Notes: generated from the letters alone by a model not told the origin. 64,000 bases of DNA from an uncultured Parabacteroides sp. (GCA_937894065.1 CALCST010000002.1:81297-145296); one strand, 5' to 3'; counted from the first letter of the stretch, positions 8,781 through 18,929 are shown. A program made the numbers and translations.

Positions 8781-9242
8781 TTATTCAACATCGGAAAGTA
8801 ATTTTGCAAGAAATTCGTCCAATTCTGCATCCAAATCTTTCAGAAGTGGATCGTCCAAACGAAGTGTGTCGTCGTCAATAAACAAAAGTTCCTCAAGCAC
8901 AAGAAAATCTTCATTCGTAAGACTTACTGAAAAAGGCTTAATAAAGTTAGGACTGTCAAAAATATTTTTTGTGGCAAGAATAGAAAATACCGCCCGCAAA
9001 ATAGGTGTAACTTTCTTCTGGAAATCTTCTTCTCCATCAGGACTATTCACCCAATCAAATATGATTGTTTTTTCCAAAAGGCGTTCCTCATCATCAAAAA
9101 GCAGAACTTCGCCGCTTTCTGAATCCACCTGAACAAACAAATCACTGAACATTTTCTGTTCTTTTCCGTTTGTTATCTTATTCAGAGCCGAAGTAAAGAA
9201 CGACTCTAATACAGGCTGTACATTTGCTTTATTCTCACTCAT
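8781..9242 (-). CDS. Conserved-looking acidic protein of unknown function
   Basis: I do not recognise this 153-residue protein. It is soluble, without signal peptide or membrane segment, and strongly acidic toward the end (DDDTLRLDDPLLKDLDAELD). The middle has alternating hydrophobic and charged residues (VDSESGEVLLFDDEERLLEK) suggesting a small alpha/beta fold. It lies just upstream of tRNA-Thr on the same strand and 48 bases after the next gene on that side (9291-10340), so it could be the distal gene of that unit. Coding character is good: single clean frame, ordinary codon use for the window. Confidence 0.7.
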   Translation of the reverse strand: MSENKANVQPVLESFFTSALNKITNGKEQKMFSDLFVQVDSESGEVLLFDDEERLLEKTIIFDWVNSPDGEEDFQKKVTPILRAVFSILATKNIFDSPNFIKPFSVSLTNEDFLVLEELLFIDDDTLRLDDPLLKDLDAELDEFLAKLLSDVE

Positions 9243-9290
9243 ATTTATTATGTTTTAATCATTGTCAAAAGTAATAAAAAAACATACAAA

Positions 9291-10340
9291 TTATTCACCA
9301 ATTTGAATATTTAGTTTCTTATCTGCCAAAATACGTTCCTCAAGAACTTTGACATAAGCATTCAGAAGCGCTGTGTTTTCACCTTTATCTCCTTCTGACT
9401 CTGCAAAAAACGAAGCTGATTTCTTTGCCCAGGAAAGAGCTTCATCAAAGCGGTTCTGCATCTCGCAAGCTAAGGCAAGATTTGAACAAGCCTTTGCTTT
9501 TCCTGATTTATCTGAAGTTGACTTCTCTATCAATGTCCATTTTTCCTCAGCCAAATCCCATTTACCGGCAGAAGCAAATGCCGAGGCTTCTTTCCATCTT
9601 GCCCCTGTGTTGTGATAATACCAACGTCCGCTTTCCGACCAGTGAGGAATGAAATGCTCAGACATTGTAGAAGCTATATAAGATGCGGCAACACGCAAAG
9701 CCTGGTCAGGAAGTGGCAGCAAATTATTCAACATACGCACATCCGGAGCATATTCTTCCCACATTACAGAATCCTGCAACACAACAGAAGCCATAGGTCT
9801 TTCCTTTTCCGGCAGATAAGTACGCAACACTCCTGTCATATTTACCTTCACAGTTCCATGTTCCATACCAACTCTCAAATCAGTTTCTATATTCTTTTCC
9901 ATAACGAAAAGAATCTTTTCCAATGATATGATGGCATCTGTTCCATTCTGCTCGCAAAGCTGTTTTACTTCCGAAGGCAACAGTTTTCTTTCCCTCAAAT
10001 ATATACTGTCGAGTCGGTAAGGCTCATCAAGCAATCGGACATCTTTAAAATAAGAAGCATTTGCAATTGTTGTTCCGAGCGAACGGCAAAACTCAATCAA
10101 TGCGCTGTCTGCTTCGGCACGGCAAGTATCCTGCGATTTTCCATGCAGCATATAAGTATAGCCAACGTCAGAAGGTTGTGCCACGGCATTATTCACCATC
10201 AACACAGTTTCAACTCCTCTCGGATAAGTTATATCTGCAGGATTGTATGTTTCGACATTAAACTGACGCATCGAACTGCAAGCCGAACAAACTGCTCCCA
10301 AAAGCAAAAAACAAATACTTCTTATTTTCATATTCAACAT
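9291..10340 (-). CDS. Lipoprotein of unknown function with tetratricopeptide-like C-terminus (DUF6340-like)
   Basis: The 349-residue protein has a lipoprotein signal ending LLGAVCSAC (Cys21 from the first Met; the second Met at residue 4 is an equally good start, 10331). The N-terminal half, with VETVLMVNNAVAQ and later GTDAIISLEKILF, matches a family common in Bacteroidetes that I believe is DUF6340. The C-terminal 100 residues form paired helices (WDLAEEKWTLIEK, SNLALACEMQNRFDEALSWA) typical of tetratricopeptide repeats. It is probably anchored facing the periplasm and may hold other proteins. No function is established. Confidence 0.75.
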   Translation of the reverse strand: MLNMKIRSICFLLLGAVCSACSSMRQFNVETYNPADITYPRGVETVLMVNNAVAQPSDVGYTYMLHGKSQDTCRAEADSALIEFCRSLGTTIANASYFKDVRLLDEPYRLDSIYLRERKLLPSEVKQLCEQNGTDAIISLEKILFVMEKNIETDLRVGMEHGTVKVNMTGVLRTYLPEKERPMASVVLQDSVMWEEYAPDVRMLNNLLPLPDQALRVAASYIASTMSEHFIPHWSESGRWYYHNTGARWKEASAFASAGKWDLAEEKWTLIEKSTSDKSGKAKACSNLALACEMQNRFDEALSWAKKSASFFAESEGDKGENTALLNAYVKVLEERILADKKLNIQIGE

Positions 10341-10396
10341 TTTATACTTGCCGGAATATCATATCCACAACATTCCGGCAATTCATATTAACAACA

Positions 10397-11248
10397 TCAA
10401 ATTATATCGCAGACCGCCTTGAAATATCCGATAGATTCAGCAATTCCAAGGAACGGGTCTTTCATATCTTTTTCATATTCCAGGCTGCAAACTCCTGTAT
10501 AGTTTACTTCGCGCATAACTTTGATAAGAGCCGGGAAATCTATTTTTCCTCGTCCAATCTCGATTCCCTTTCCTGCCTTCGAAGCATCAGTAACATCTTT
10601 TATATGCACGTCGAAAACACGTGTGTGATATTTCCTGAAATCAGCAACAGGGTCGCATCCGTTACGCAAATCATGACCGACATCCAGACACATTCCGATG
10701 CGCGGGTCCAAATCCTTGGTATGTTCCCAAACGTCTGTTGCATCAGGATAAGTCTTTATATCTGGTCCGTGAAGGTGAATAGCATAATTGAAATCATATT
10801 CTTTCACCTTTTTATCAACATAAGGCAGTAATTCATAGTTTGGCACACCCACAATTGTCTTTACACCTACTCTTTTCGCATATTCGAAATACTTGTCAAC
10901 TTCCTCTTCCGATTTCATATATATCGGACCTACAGCGTAACCCGTAACTCCATAAGACGCACATTTTTCATGGAAAGCCTTTATCTGCTCATCTGTGCTA
11001 TCAAAAGGAAGATGGAAATTCTTGATACACAAATAATGTATATCCAGACGCTTCAATGTTTTAAGAGTAGTTTCCAAATCGAAATTGACAAAAGTATATC
11101 CTGCCATTCCCAATTTGAAAGGATTCACAGCCTTGGGCTTCTTTGCCACAACAGGATCTGCAGCTGCTTCTCTCGGGATTTGCAATCCACCGACTGCCAA
11201 TGCTCCCAACAGACTTTGTTTAAAAAAAGTTCTTCTTGATTTTTCCAT
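10397..11248 (-). CDS. Sugar phosphate isomerase/epimerase-like protein with Tat-type signal
   Basis: The 283-residue protein belongs to the xylose-isomerase-like TIM-barrel superfamily. It begins with a twin-arginine-like leader (KSRRTFFKQSLLGALAVGG), so it is probably exported folded. Barrel elements with metal-binding character are seen as AIHLHGPDIK, GMCLDVGHD, FDVHIKDV and CSLEYEKD, whose His, Asp and Glu residues are spaced as in the family. Members act on keto sugars, often next to Gfo/Idh/MocA oxidoreductases; here no such gene is adjacent, though one lies at 28.9 kb. Substrate unknown. A TATCTTTG box (complement at 11278-11285) lies about 30 bases upstream. Confidence 0.85.
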   Translation of the reverse strand: MEKSRRTFFKQSLLGALAVGGLQIPREAAADPVVAKKPKAVNPFKLGMAGYTFVNFDLETTLKTLKRLDIHYLCIKNFHLPFDSTDEQIKAFHEKCASYGVTGYAVGPIYMKSEEEVDKYFEYAKRVGVKTIVGVPNYELLPYVDKKVKEYDFNYAIHLHGPDIKTYPDATDVWEHTKDLDPRIGMCLDVGHDLRNGCDPVADFRKYHTRVFDVHIKDVTDASKAGKGIEIGRGKIDFPALIKVMREVNYTGVCSLEYEKDMKDPFLGIAESIGYFKAVCDII

Positions 11249-11320
11249 TGCACTTAGATTTTATATTTACTGCATCCCAAAGATAACAATTTATAAAAAC
11301 AGACTGGCAATATAATAACA

Positions 11321-11358
11321 AAAAATGTCCCGGACGAAAAAACATCCGGGACATTTTT
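11321..11358 (-). terminator. Terminator downstream of valS
   Basis: AAAAATGTCCCGGA and TCCGGGACATTTTT form a perfect 14-bp stem. Read on the minus strand it is followed by TTTTTTG, so it fits the valS transcript, although an R1 repeat lies between it and the valS stop. Confidence 0.85.
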
Positions 11359-11372
11359 CTATAGCTTCGCCA

Positions 11373-11448
11373 TAAGTTGATAAGAGACGAGTTAACAAGT
11401 TGACAAGACACAAATCCTTGTCAACTCGTTTCTGAAGCCTTGTCAACT
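11373..11448. repeat. R1 intergenic hairpin repeat, copy b
   Basis: AAGTTGATAAGAGACGAGTT, then AACAAGTTGACAAG, pairs with CTTGTCAACTCG and GAAGCCTTGTCAACT across a short loop. It lies between the valS stop and its terminator. Confidence 0.78.
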
Positions 11449-11453
11449 AAAAA

Positions 11454-14084
11454 TTATTTTTTCAAAGCTGCAATACTTTCCTCAATAGATTTAATCTTTG
11501 ATTCAGCATCAGCCTGCTTTTTACGTTCCATTTCGATTACCTTAGCCGGAGCCTTGCTAACAAAGTTTTCGTTGCCCAGCTTTTTCATTACTGAAGCAAG
11601 GAAGCCCTGCTGATATTTCAACTCTTCTTCAAGCTTAGCCAATTCTTCTTCAACATTGATAAGGTTGCCAAGAGGAACTGCATATTCAGTTGTTCCAACC
11701 ATAAATGCTGCCGCTCCTTCTGATTTAGCCTCAACAACTGAAATAGAAGAAAGATTACACATTTTCTCGATAACCGCATTCATTGAAGCAACCGGACTTT
11801 CACCCAAAACTTCAAGAGACAAAGTTTCTTTCTGAGCAATTGCCTTCTGCAAACGAATTGTGCGGACACCGCTGATTACTTCCTTCGCTACTTCCATAAC
11901 AGAAAGCAAAGCTTCATCCACAGTTGTATCTTCCTTCATAGGATCAACCATCAAGCTTTCGCCCGGTTTGCGTTCAACAAGCTGCTGCCACAATTCTTCT
12001 GTGATAAATGGCATGAACGGATGAAGCAGGTGAAGCAATTTGTCCATAAAGCCTAATGTTGCCTGATATGTCTTGGCATCGATTGGCTGTCCGAACGCCG
12101 GTTTGATCATTTCCAGATACCAGCTTGAGAACTCGTCCCAGAACAATTTATAGATTGCCATCAAAGCTTCGCTCAAGCGATATTTGTTGAACAAGTCGTC
12201 AACTTCAGCAGTAACAGCATTTATCTTTGACTCGAACCACTTAACTGCAAGTTCAGCAGAAGCAGGAGTTGCAACTTCTTCAGATACAGACCAACCTTTA
12301 ATCAGACGGAATGCGTTCCAAATCTTGTTGTTGAAGTTACGTCCCTGTTCGCACAATGCGTCATCGAACAAGATATCGTTACCAGCCGGAGCCGACAACA
12401 TCATACCCATGCGGACACCGTCAGCACCATATTTCTCAATCAAATCCAGTGGATCAGGTGAATTACCCAATGATTTAGACATCTTGCGTCCAAGTTTGTC
12501 ACGAACAATACCAGTGAAATATACATTTCTGAATGGCATATCACCCATATATTCGTAACCCGCCATAATCATACGTGCAACCCAGAAGAAGATAATATCC
12601 GGACCAGTCACCAAGTCGCTTGTCGGATAATAATATTTCAATTCTTCGTTGCCTGGATTATTGATACCATTGAACAATGAAATTGGCCACAACCAAGAAG
12701 AGAACCATGTATCCAAACAATCTTCGTCCTGACGCAAATCTTCAACTTTCAAAGAATCATTGCCAGTCTTTTCTTTTGCAAGCTTCAATGCTTCCTCAGC
12801 TGTTTCGGCAACTACGAAACCTCCTTCAGGCAAGAAGTAAGCCGGGATGCGGTGTCCCCACCACAACTGACGACTAATACACCAGTCTTTGATATTTTCC
12901 AACCAGTTCTTGTATGTATTCTTATACTTTGGAGGATAGAATTTCAATTCATCGTTCATTACCGGTGGCAAAGCCATGTCAGCAAAATGCTGCATCTTAA
13001 GGAACCACTGCATTGACAGTTTCGGTTCGATAGCAACATTTGTACGTTCTGAGAAACCAACCTTGTTTGTATAAGCTTCAACTTTTTCCAACAAACCGGC
13101 AGCTGCAAGATCTTTTTCAATCTGCTCACGAACGTCGAAACGGTCCATTCCGACATACATACCTGCTGCTTCGCTCAAAGTTCCGTTATCGTTGAAAATA
13201 TCAATTGAAGGCAAGTTATATTTCTCGCCCAACATATAGTCGTTCACATCGTGAGCCGGAGTAACCTTCAAGCAACCTGTACCGAATTCGATATCTACAT
13301 AATCGTCCTCGATTACTGGAATAACACGGTTAACAAGAGGAACAATCACCTTCTTGCCCTTCAACCACTGGTTCTTAGGGTCGTTAGGATTGATACACAT
13401 TGCTGTATCACCCATGATTGTTTCCGGACGAGTTGTAGCAACCACTGCATAACGTCCTTCAGGATCACCCTCAACTTTATAGCGAAGATAGAACAACTTG
13501 CTGTGTTCTTCCTTATAGATTACTTCTTCATCAGAAAGAGCAGTCAAAGCTTTCGGGTCCCAGTTCACCATACGTACGCCACGGTAAATCAAGCCTTTGT
13601 TGTAAAGGTCAACAAACACTTTGATAACGCTTGCGCTGCGTTCTTCATCCATAGTGAAAGCTGTGCGATCCCAGTCGCATGAAGCTCCAAGTTTACGAAG
13701 CTGTTTCAGGATGATTCCACCGTGTTCGTCAGTCCATTCCCATGCATGTTTCAAGAATTCCTCGCGAGTCAAGTCTGTTTTCTTGATTCCCTGCTGAGCC
13801 AAACGGTTTACGACCTTTGCTTCTGTAGCAATAGATGCGTGGTCTGTTCCAGGAACCCAGCATGCATTCTTACCTTTCATACGTGCGCGGCGCACAAGGA
13901 TATCCTGAATGGTGTTGTTAAGCATGTGTCCCATGTGAAGCACACCTGTAACATTTGGAGGAGGAATAACGACTGTATAAGGTTCACGGCCGTCTGGTTT
14001 TGAACTGAATAGTTTGTTGTCCAGCCAATACTGGTACCACTTTCCCTCTACATCTGCGGGATTGTACTTACTTGCTAATTCCAT
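11454..14084 (-). CDS. valS: Valyl-tRNA synthetase
   Basis: The 876-residue enzyme charges tRNA-Val with valine in the cytoplasm. The class I signatures are present: PPPNVTGVLHMGH (HIGH-type motif at residues 50-53) and GRKMSKSLGN (KMSKS). The editing domain lies between them (TTRPETIMGDTA), as expected for ValRS, which hydrolyses mischarged Thr-tRNA. The C-terminus ends in the long coiled-coil arm (EELAKLEEELKYQQGFLASV) that contacts the tRNA. Length is normal for bacterial ValRS. The start at 14084 gives the standard MELASKYNP N-terminus. Confidence 0.98.
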   Translation of the reverse strand: MELASKYNPADVEGKWYQYWLDNKLFSSKPDGREPYTVVIPPPNVTGVLHMGHMLNNTIQDILVRRARMKGKNACWVPGTDHASIATEAKVVNRLAQQGIKKTDLTREEFLKHAWEWTDEHGGIILKQLRKLGASCDWDRTAFTMDEERSASVIKVFVDLYNKGLIYRGVRMVNWDPKALTALSDEEVIYKEEHSKLFYLRYKVEGDPEGRYAVVATTRPETIMGDTAMCINPNDPKNQWLKGKKVIVPLVNRVIPVIEDDYVDIEFGTGCLKVTPAHDVNDYMLGEKYNLPSIDIFNDNGTLSEAAGMYVGMDRFDVREQIEKDLAAAGLLEKVEAYTNKVGFSERTNVAIEPKLSMQWFLKMQHFADMALPPVMNDELKFYPPKYKNTYKNWLENIKDWCISRQLWWGHRIPAYFLPEGGFVVAETAEEALKLAKEKTGNDSLKVEDLRQDEDCLDTWFSSWLWPISLFNGINNPGNEELKYYYPTSDLVTGPDIIFFWVARMIMAGYEYMGDMPFRNVYFTGIVRDKLGRKMSKSLGNSPDPLDLIEKYGADGVRMGMMLSAPAGNDILFDDALCEQGRNFNNKIWNAFRLIKGWSVSEEVATPASAELAVKWFESKINAVTAEVDDLFNKYRLSEALMAIYKLFWDEFSSWYLEMIKPAFGQPIDAKTYQATLGFMDKLLHLLHPFMPFITEELWQQLVERKPGESLMVDPMKEDTTVDEALLSVMEVAKEVISGVRTIRLQKAIAQKETLSLEVLGESPVASMNAVIEKMCNLSSISVVEAKSEGAAAFMVGTTEYAVPLGNLINVEEELAKLEEELKYQQGFLASVMKKLGNENFVSKAPAKVIEMERKKQADAESKIKSIEESIAALKK

Positions 14085-14215
14085 TTGATTTATCTGTTTT
14101 TCTTAAATTTCTGTTTCATTAAGCCGAATGGGCTTAGCTTGTCCGGAGAAAAATCTCACACAAGCCCTTCCCGATTAGGCTCATTAGCCTACAAAATTAG
14201 TGAATTTAAATGAAT

Positions 14216-15745
14216 TTACAGCTTGACTTTCTTAGATTTTCCGTTACTTTCGTTGTGAAAGCGGTCCACAGCCGTAACCACATATTTGTATTTCACCTTT
14301 CCGTCGTCATAAGGAAGCTTGTAAAAGCAGTTTCGGGTGATTTTCACAATCTTTGCCGGATTGCTCAAATCAACTGTTTCCTTGTTGTCGAATCTGTAAA
14401 CTACGAAATAGTTTGCCAGCTCCGGATTTGTCTTGCTCTGCTCTGCCTGCCAGTGAAGGATATATCCGTCGGCAGTCCATTCTGTTTTCAGCTTCTTCAC
14501 TTCCTCAGGAGCTTTGTTGTGCATATGTGTATATGCCGGAATAAGAGCCGGATAGCGGTGATAATTCCGTTTAAGGCTGTCGGCAACTCCGCCATTGTCC
14601 CAAAGAATTTCATTTGCCGGCCAGAAGCAGTTGCCGCCTACGTTTGGAAGTCGTCTTTCCATACGCATCTTGCGTGTAAGCTGTTCTGCCTTCATTGTGC
14701 GTGCCACATCCTGACCGAAATACAAATGTCCGCCATAAGCGTTTTTATTCCACCATTTTGCAAGAGTTGAATAGTCGGCAGCCGGATGACCTATCTCCCA
14801 ATAAATCTGAGGCATATTATAGTCAATCCATCCCTGTTTTACCCAATGAAGAACATCGGCATACAAGTCGTCGTAGTTCTGTAATCCTTTGGTTTTACTA
14901 CCGGAACCGTCCGGAGTGCTTCGCTGGTTGCGATAAATACCGAACGGACTTATACCGAAACGCACCCAAGGTTTAGTCAGAAGAATTGTTCGTTTGATTT
15001 CGCTCACAAGTTTATTCACATTGTCGCGGCGCCAGTCTGCACGCTGCGATTCGGTGAATCCTTCCGGAATTCCGTATTTTCGGAAACTGTGTTCGTCAGG
15101 GAACGACATTCCGGCAACCGGATACGGATAGAAATAGTCGTCCATATGGATTGCGTCAACGTCATATCTAGTAACAATATCCCTAATCACACGGCAAATG
15201 AAATCGCGGCAATCAGGAATTCCAGGGTCAAACAATATCTGCTTGTTATAAGTCACGAACCATTCCGGATGCTTGTAGTAAATATGGTTGTCGGCAAATT
15301 TTGTATTTCCGGCTGTACTTGCTCTGTAAGGATTCAGCCATGCGTGAAATTCCATATTGCGCTTGTGGCATTCCTTGATTAGAAAAGCCATCACATCAAA
15401 ATTTCCTTCCGGAGCAACACCTTGTTCACCTGTATAGAAGCGGCTCCAAGGTTCTAGCTTTGAACGATAGAAAGCGTCGGCTTCCGGACGAACCTGAAAT
15501 ATTATGGCATTAATACCGCAACGCTGCAAATAATTCAGCTTGCGGATAAAACTCTTTCGCATCTCGGCAACAGACATTTCGCTGTATTCACTTTGGAAAG
15601 CAGTCTGTATCCAAGCTCCGCGAAACTCCCGTTTCGGACTTTTATAAACATTTTCCGTGCTCTCAATATGTCGGCTGGAAGAACACGATGCTGCCAGCAA
15701 AACCAAACAAGCCCATAAAAGGACGGCCAATTTATTAGTCTTCAT
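14216..15745 (-). CDS. Family-10-like glycosyl hydrolase lipoprotein (GHL10/YngK type)
   Basis: The protein starts best at the ATG at 15745, giving 509 residues and a lipoprotein signal ending VLLAASC; an in-frame Met six codons upstream is less likely. KREFRGAWIQTAF, followed by NAIIFQVRPEADAFY and HAWLNPYRA, is the hallmark of the GHL10 (DUF187) barrel, seen in putative peptidoglycan- or glycan-acting hydrolases. Acidic residues after the barrel strands (DAIHMDDYFYPYP) are plausible catalytic groups. The last 90 residues (YILHWQAEQSK to VVTAVDRFHNES) look like a fibronectin type III domain. Activity of this family is poorly characterised, so the substrate is left open. Confidence 0.87.
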   Translation of the reverse strand: MKTNKLAVLLWACLVLLAASCSSSRHIESTENVYKSPKREFRGAWIQTAFQSEYSEMSVAEMRKSFIRKLNYLQRCGINAIIFQVRPEADAFYRSKLEPWSRFYTGEQGVAPEGNFDVMAFLIKECHKRNMEFHAWLNPYRASTAGNTKFADNHIYYKHPEWFVTYNKQILFDPGIPDCRDFICRVIRDIVTRYDVDAIHMDDYFYPYPVAGMSFPDEHSFRKYGIPEGFTESQRADWRRDNVNKLVSEIKRTILLTKPWVRFGISPFGIYRNQRSTPDGSGSKTKGLQNYDDLYADVLHWVKQGWIDYNMPQIYWEIGHPAADYSTLAKWWNKNAYGGHLYFGQDVARTMKAEQLTRKMRMERRLPNVGGNCFWPANEILWDNGGVADSLKRNYHRYPALIPAYTHMHNKAPEEVKKLKTEWTADGYILHWQAEQSKTNPELANYFVVYRFDNKETVDLSNPAKIVKITRNCFYKLPYDDGKVKYKYVVTAVDRFHNESNGKSKKVKL

Positions 15746-15813
15746 CTCAAACTTGGTTTTCAAGGAAAAATGCCTTTCTATATATCTAAAGGCCTGTTTC
15801 CTTTAATATCTAA

Positions 15814-15947
15814 ATTTCAATCTATTACATTTTCAACGTAATTCTCCGCCGTGAAAAACTTTTTTCATCGGGAAGAAAAAAGTTTTTCATATAAGAGAAA
15901 ATAAATTTTCATCCGCATGAAAAAGTTTTTCCATCCGAATCCACGGC
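15814..15947. repeat. R2 AT-rich intergenic repeat, copy a
   Basis: It opens with ATTTCAATCTATTACATTTT and contains GAAAAAAGTTTTTCATATAA, AAATAAATTTTCATCCGCAT and GAAAAAGTTTTTCCAT. These blocks recur in the same order at 27.1 kb and, inverted, at 53.3 kb. GCCGTG near the left end pairs with CACGGC near the right. It fills the gap between the divergent hydrolase and uvrA. Confidence 0.75.
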
Positions 15948-16024
15948 AATAAAATATCGGAGTATCCAATCACTGGTTCCGGAAATTTGGCAAAATTAGC
16001 CTATTCTGCTCAAAAAACAAAAGA

Positions 16025-16056
16025 TTTGCCAGGGTTCATGTTTTTATGTAGTTTTG
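16025..16056 (+). promoter_or_regulatory. Promoter of uvrA
   Basis: TTTG at 16025-16028 and TAGTTTTG at 16049-16056 with a 20-base spacer fit the Bacteroidetes consensus. Transcription would begin near 16063, which rules out the upstream in-frame Met at 15987 and supports the start at 16086. Confidence 0.65.
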
Positions 16057-16085
16057 CATACATAAGTATAAAGGTCACAAATATT

Positions 16086-18872
16086 ATGTCTGAGAGTAAT
16101 TCTATTTTCATAAAAGGAGCGAGAGTAAACAATCTTAAGAATATAGACGTTGAAATCCCGCGCGACAAACTGGTTGTGATAACAGGATTGTCCGGCAGCG
16201 GAAAATCTTCACTTGCATTCGACACGCTTTATGCCGAAGGGCAGCGACGCTACGTCGAAAGTCTTTCAGCTTATGCCCGCCAATTCCTGGGAAGAATGAG
16301 CAAACCGGAATGCGACTATATAAAAGGCATCCCGCCTGCAATTGCCATCGAACAGAAGGTTACGGCACGAAATCCGCGCTCAACGGTGGGAACTTCCACT
16401 GAAATATATGAATATCTCAGACTGTTGTTTGCCAGAATCGGTAAGACTTATTCTCCGATCTCGGGCGACGAGGTAAAGAAACATCAGACTAAAGATGTTG
16501 TCAATGCCGTGATGGAATATCCTTCGGGCACACGCTTCGCTGTGTTTGCTCCGGTAATCTGCAACAACGGGCATTCACTCAAGGAGGAATTGGAAATACT
16601 TCAGAAAAAAGGATATACCAGACTGTATATAGACGACAAAACATACAGGATTCCGGAAGTTATTGCCGACGAAGAATTGCTCAAAAAGGATATAGAGCTG
16701 ATGATAGACCGACTTGTGATTTCGGACGACAAGACTTTGCTGAGCCGCCTTGCCGATTCAGTGGAGACTGCATTCTTCGAAGGCTGCAACACTTGCCGCA
16801 TAAGATTATATCTTCCGGAAGAAACCGTATGCAAAGAGTTTTCGATGAAATTCGAGGCAGACGGAATCAAATTTGAGGAACCGACGGAAATGATGTTCAA
16901 TTTCAACAATCCGCTCGGTGCCTGCCCTAAATGCGAAGGATATGGCAAAATTCTTGGAATTGACGAACAGCTTGTGATTCCGGACCAAAGTCTTTCGGTT
17001 TATCAGGGTGCTGTTGTCTGCTGGAAAGGCGAAGTGATGGGCGAATGGCTCAAGGAATTTATCGCGGCTAGCCAGAAATACGACTTTCCTATTCATCGTC
17101 CGTACAACGAGCTGACTGAGAAAGAAAAGGATTTGCTGTGGCACGGCGCTCCGGGTGTATATTCTATTGATGATTTCTTCAAACATGTGGAGGAAAATCT
17201 CTATAAAGTGCAATACAGAGTGATGCTTGCACGATACAGAGGAAAAACTACTTGCCCGGAATGTAAAGGGAAAAGACTTAAGAAAGAAGCTCTATACGTG
17301 AAAGTTGGAGGAAAAACTATTGCCGACCTGGTGGAAATGCCGGTTTCGGAACTGAAAGTTTTCTTCGACAATCTTCAGCTTAGCGAAACTGACGCGGCAA
17401 TCGGGAAACGTCTGCTTATGGAAATTAATAACCGACTTCAATTTCTTGTTGACGTTGGTTTGAGTTATCTCACACTGGACCGCCTGTCAGCTACTTTATC
17501 CGGCGGCGAAAGCCAGCGCATAAGTCTTGCTACTTCGCTCGGCAGTAGCCTTGTAGGTTCATTGTATATACTGGACGAACCTAGCATTGGCTTGCACTCA
17601 CGCGACACGGATTTGCTCATAAAAGTTCTGAGACAACTGAAAGAGCTGGGCAACACTGTTGTGGTTGTTGAGCACGACGAGGAAATAATCCGTGCGGCAG
17701 ACTATATAATCGACATCGGACCGAAAGCCGGCCGCCTTGGTGGTGAGGTTGTTTTCCAGGGAGATATAAACAAATTGCCTAAGAACAGCAACAGCTTCAC
17801 TGTGAAATATCTCACAGGAGAAGACAAGATTGAATTGCCGCCATATCATCGCCCGTGGAATAATTATATCGAAATAAAGAATGCCTGGAAGAATAATCTT
17901 AAAGGTGTGAATGTCCGCTTCCCGCTCAACATTATGACTGTAGTTACAGGTGTGAGCGGTTCGGGGAAAAGTACGCTCGTAAGAGACATATTCTATGAAG
18001 GTGTCCGCCAGAAACTCGACAATGTGAGCCGTCTGACGGTGAGCTGTTCGGAAATTTCGGGAGATATTCATCTGATAAAAGATGTGGAATTTGTAAACCA
18101 GAACAGCATCGGAAAGAGTTCCCGCTCAAATCCCGTTACTTATGTCGGCGCTTATGATGAGATAAGAAAACTATTCGGCGAGCAGCCTTTAGCAAAGCAA
18201 TTGGGATTTACTCCTGCTTTCTTCTCGTTCAACAAGGAAGGCGGACGATGCGAAGAATGTAAAGGCGAAGGAAAGATTACCGTGGAAATGCAATTTATGG
18301 CAAATATCACTCTGGAATGTGAGGAATGCCACGGAAAAAGATTCAGGAAAGACTTACTTGAGGTGGAATATAAAGGAGCTAACATTTATGATGTTCTAGA
18401 GATGACAGTGAACCAGGCTATCGAATTTTTCGGCGAAGGCAATGGCTCGCAGGAAAAGAAGATAGTGAAGAAGCTGAAACCACTGCAGGATGTTGGTCTT
18501 GGATATATAAAACTGGGACAATCTTCTTCAATCCTTTCCGGCGGAGAAAACCAGCGTGTCAAGTTGGCTTATTATCTCGGACAGGAAAAACAGCAGCCGA
18601 CTCTGTTCGTATTTGACGAACCGACAACGGGACTTCATTTCCACGACATAAAGACGCTGCTGAAGGCGTTCAATGCTCTTATCGAAAAAGGACATACGGT
18701 TGTTATCATCGAGCATAATATGGATGTGATAAAATGTGCCGACTATATTATCGACCTCGGTCCTGAAGGTGGTAAAGAAGGAGGTAATATCGTATGCTGC
18801 GGAACACCGGAAGAAGTGGCAAAATGTGAGGCTTCATATACAGGACATTTCCTAAAAGAAAAAATATCGTAA
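16086..18872 (+). CDS. uvrA: Excinuclease ABC subunit A
   Basis: UvrA recognises DNA lesions with UvrB in nucleotide excision repair. From the ATG at 16086 (MSESNSIFIKGARVNNLKNI) it has 928 residues, normal for the family. Both ABC ATPase modules are complete: Walker A GLSGSGKSS and GVSGSGKST, signature motifs LSGGESQR and LSGGENQR, and Walker B LYILDEPS and LFVFDEPT. Zinc-binding cysteine pairs are seen at CPKCEGYGK, CPECKGKR, CEECKGEGK and CEECHGKR. The pseudouridine synthase gene follows after 80 bases with its own promoter-like element. Confidence 0.98.
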   Translation: MSESNSIFIKGARVNNLKNIDVEIPRDKLVVITGLSGSGKSSLAFDTLYAEGQRRYVESLSAYARQFLGRMSKPECDYIKGIPPAIAIEQKVTARNPRSTVGTSTEIYEYLRLLFARIGKTYSPISGDEVKKHQTKDVVNAVMEYPSGTRFAVFAPVICNNGHSLKEELEILQKKGYTRLYIDDKTYRIPEVIADEELLKKDIELMIDRLVISDDKTLLSRLADSVETAFFEGCNTCRIRLYLPEETVCKEFSMKFEADGIKFEEPTEMMFNFNNPLGACPKCEGYGKILGIDEQLVIPDQSLSVYQGAVVCWKGEVMGEWLKEFIAASQKYDFPIHRPYNELTEKEKDLLWHGAPGVYSIDDFFKHVEENLYKVQYRVMLARYRGKTTCPECKGKRLKKEALYVKVGGKTIADLVEMPVSELKVFFDNLQLSETDAAIGKRLLMEINNRLQFLVDVGLSYLTLDRLSATLSGGESQRISLATSLGSSLVGSLYILDEPSIGLHSRDTDLLIKVLRQLKELGNTVVVVEHDEEIIRAADYIIDIGPKAGRLGGEVVFQGDINKLPKNSNSFTVKYLTGEDKIELPPYHRPWNNYIEIKNAWKNNLKGVNVRFPLNIMTVVTGVSGSGKSTLVRDIFYEGVRQKLDNVSRLTVSCSEISGDIHLIKDVEFVNQNSIGKSSRSNPVTYVGAYDEIRKLFGEQPLAKQLGFTPAFFSFNKEGGRCEECKGEGKITVEMQFMANITLECEECHGKRFRKDLLEVEYKGANIYDVLEMTVNQAIEFFGEGNGSQEKKIVKKLKPLQDVGLGYIKLGQSSSILSGGENQRVKLAYYLGQEKQQPTLFVFDEPTTGLHFHDIKTLLKAFNALIEKGHTVVIIEHNMDVIKCADYIIDLGPEGGKEGGNIVCCGTPEEVAKCEASYTGHFLKEKIS

Positions 18873-18897
18873 AATAAACGCTGTTAAAAGCTTCTGC

Positions 18898-18929
18898 TTT
18901 GCACGATTTGTCAAATGGCAGTATCTTTG
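18898..18929 (+). promoter_or_regulatory. Promoter before the pseudouridine synthase gene
   Basis: TTTG at 18898-18901 and TATCTTTG at 18922-18929 are 20 bases apart. The start site would be about 17 bases before the ATG at 18953 and downstream of the in-frame Met at 18899. Confidence 0.6.

Noticed and set aside
15987..16085. Upstream start giving UvrA 33 extra residues
   Set aside because: A good promoter lies inside this stretch, and the extension does not resemble the UvrA N-terminus.
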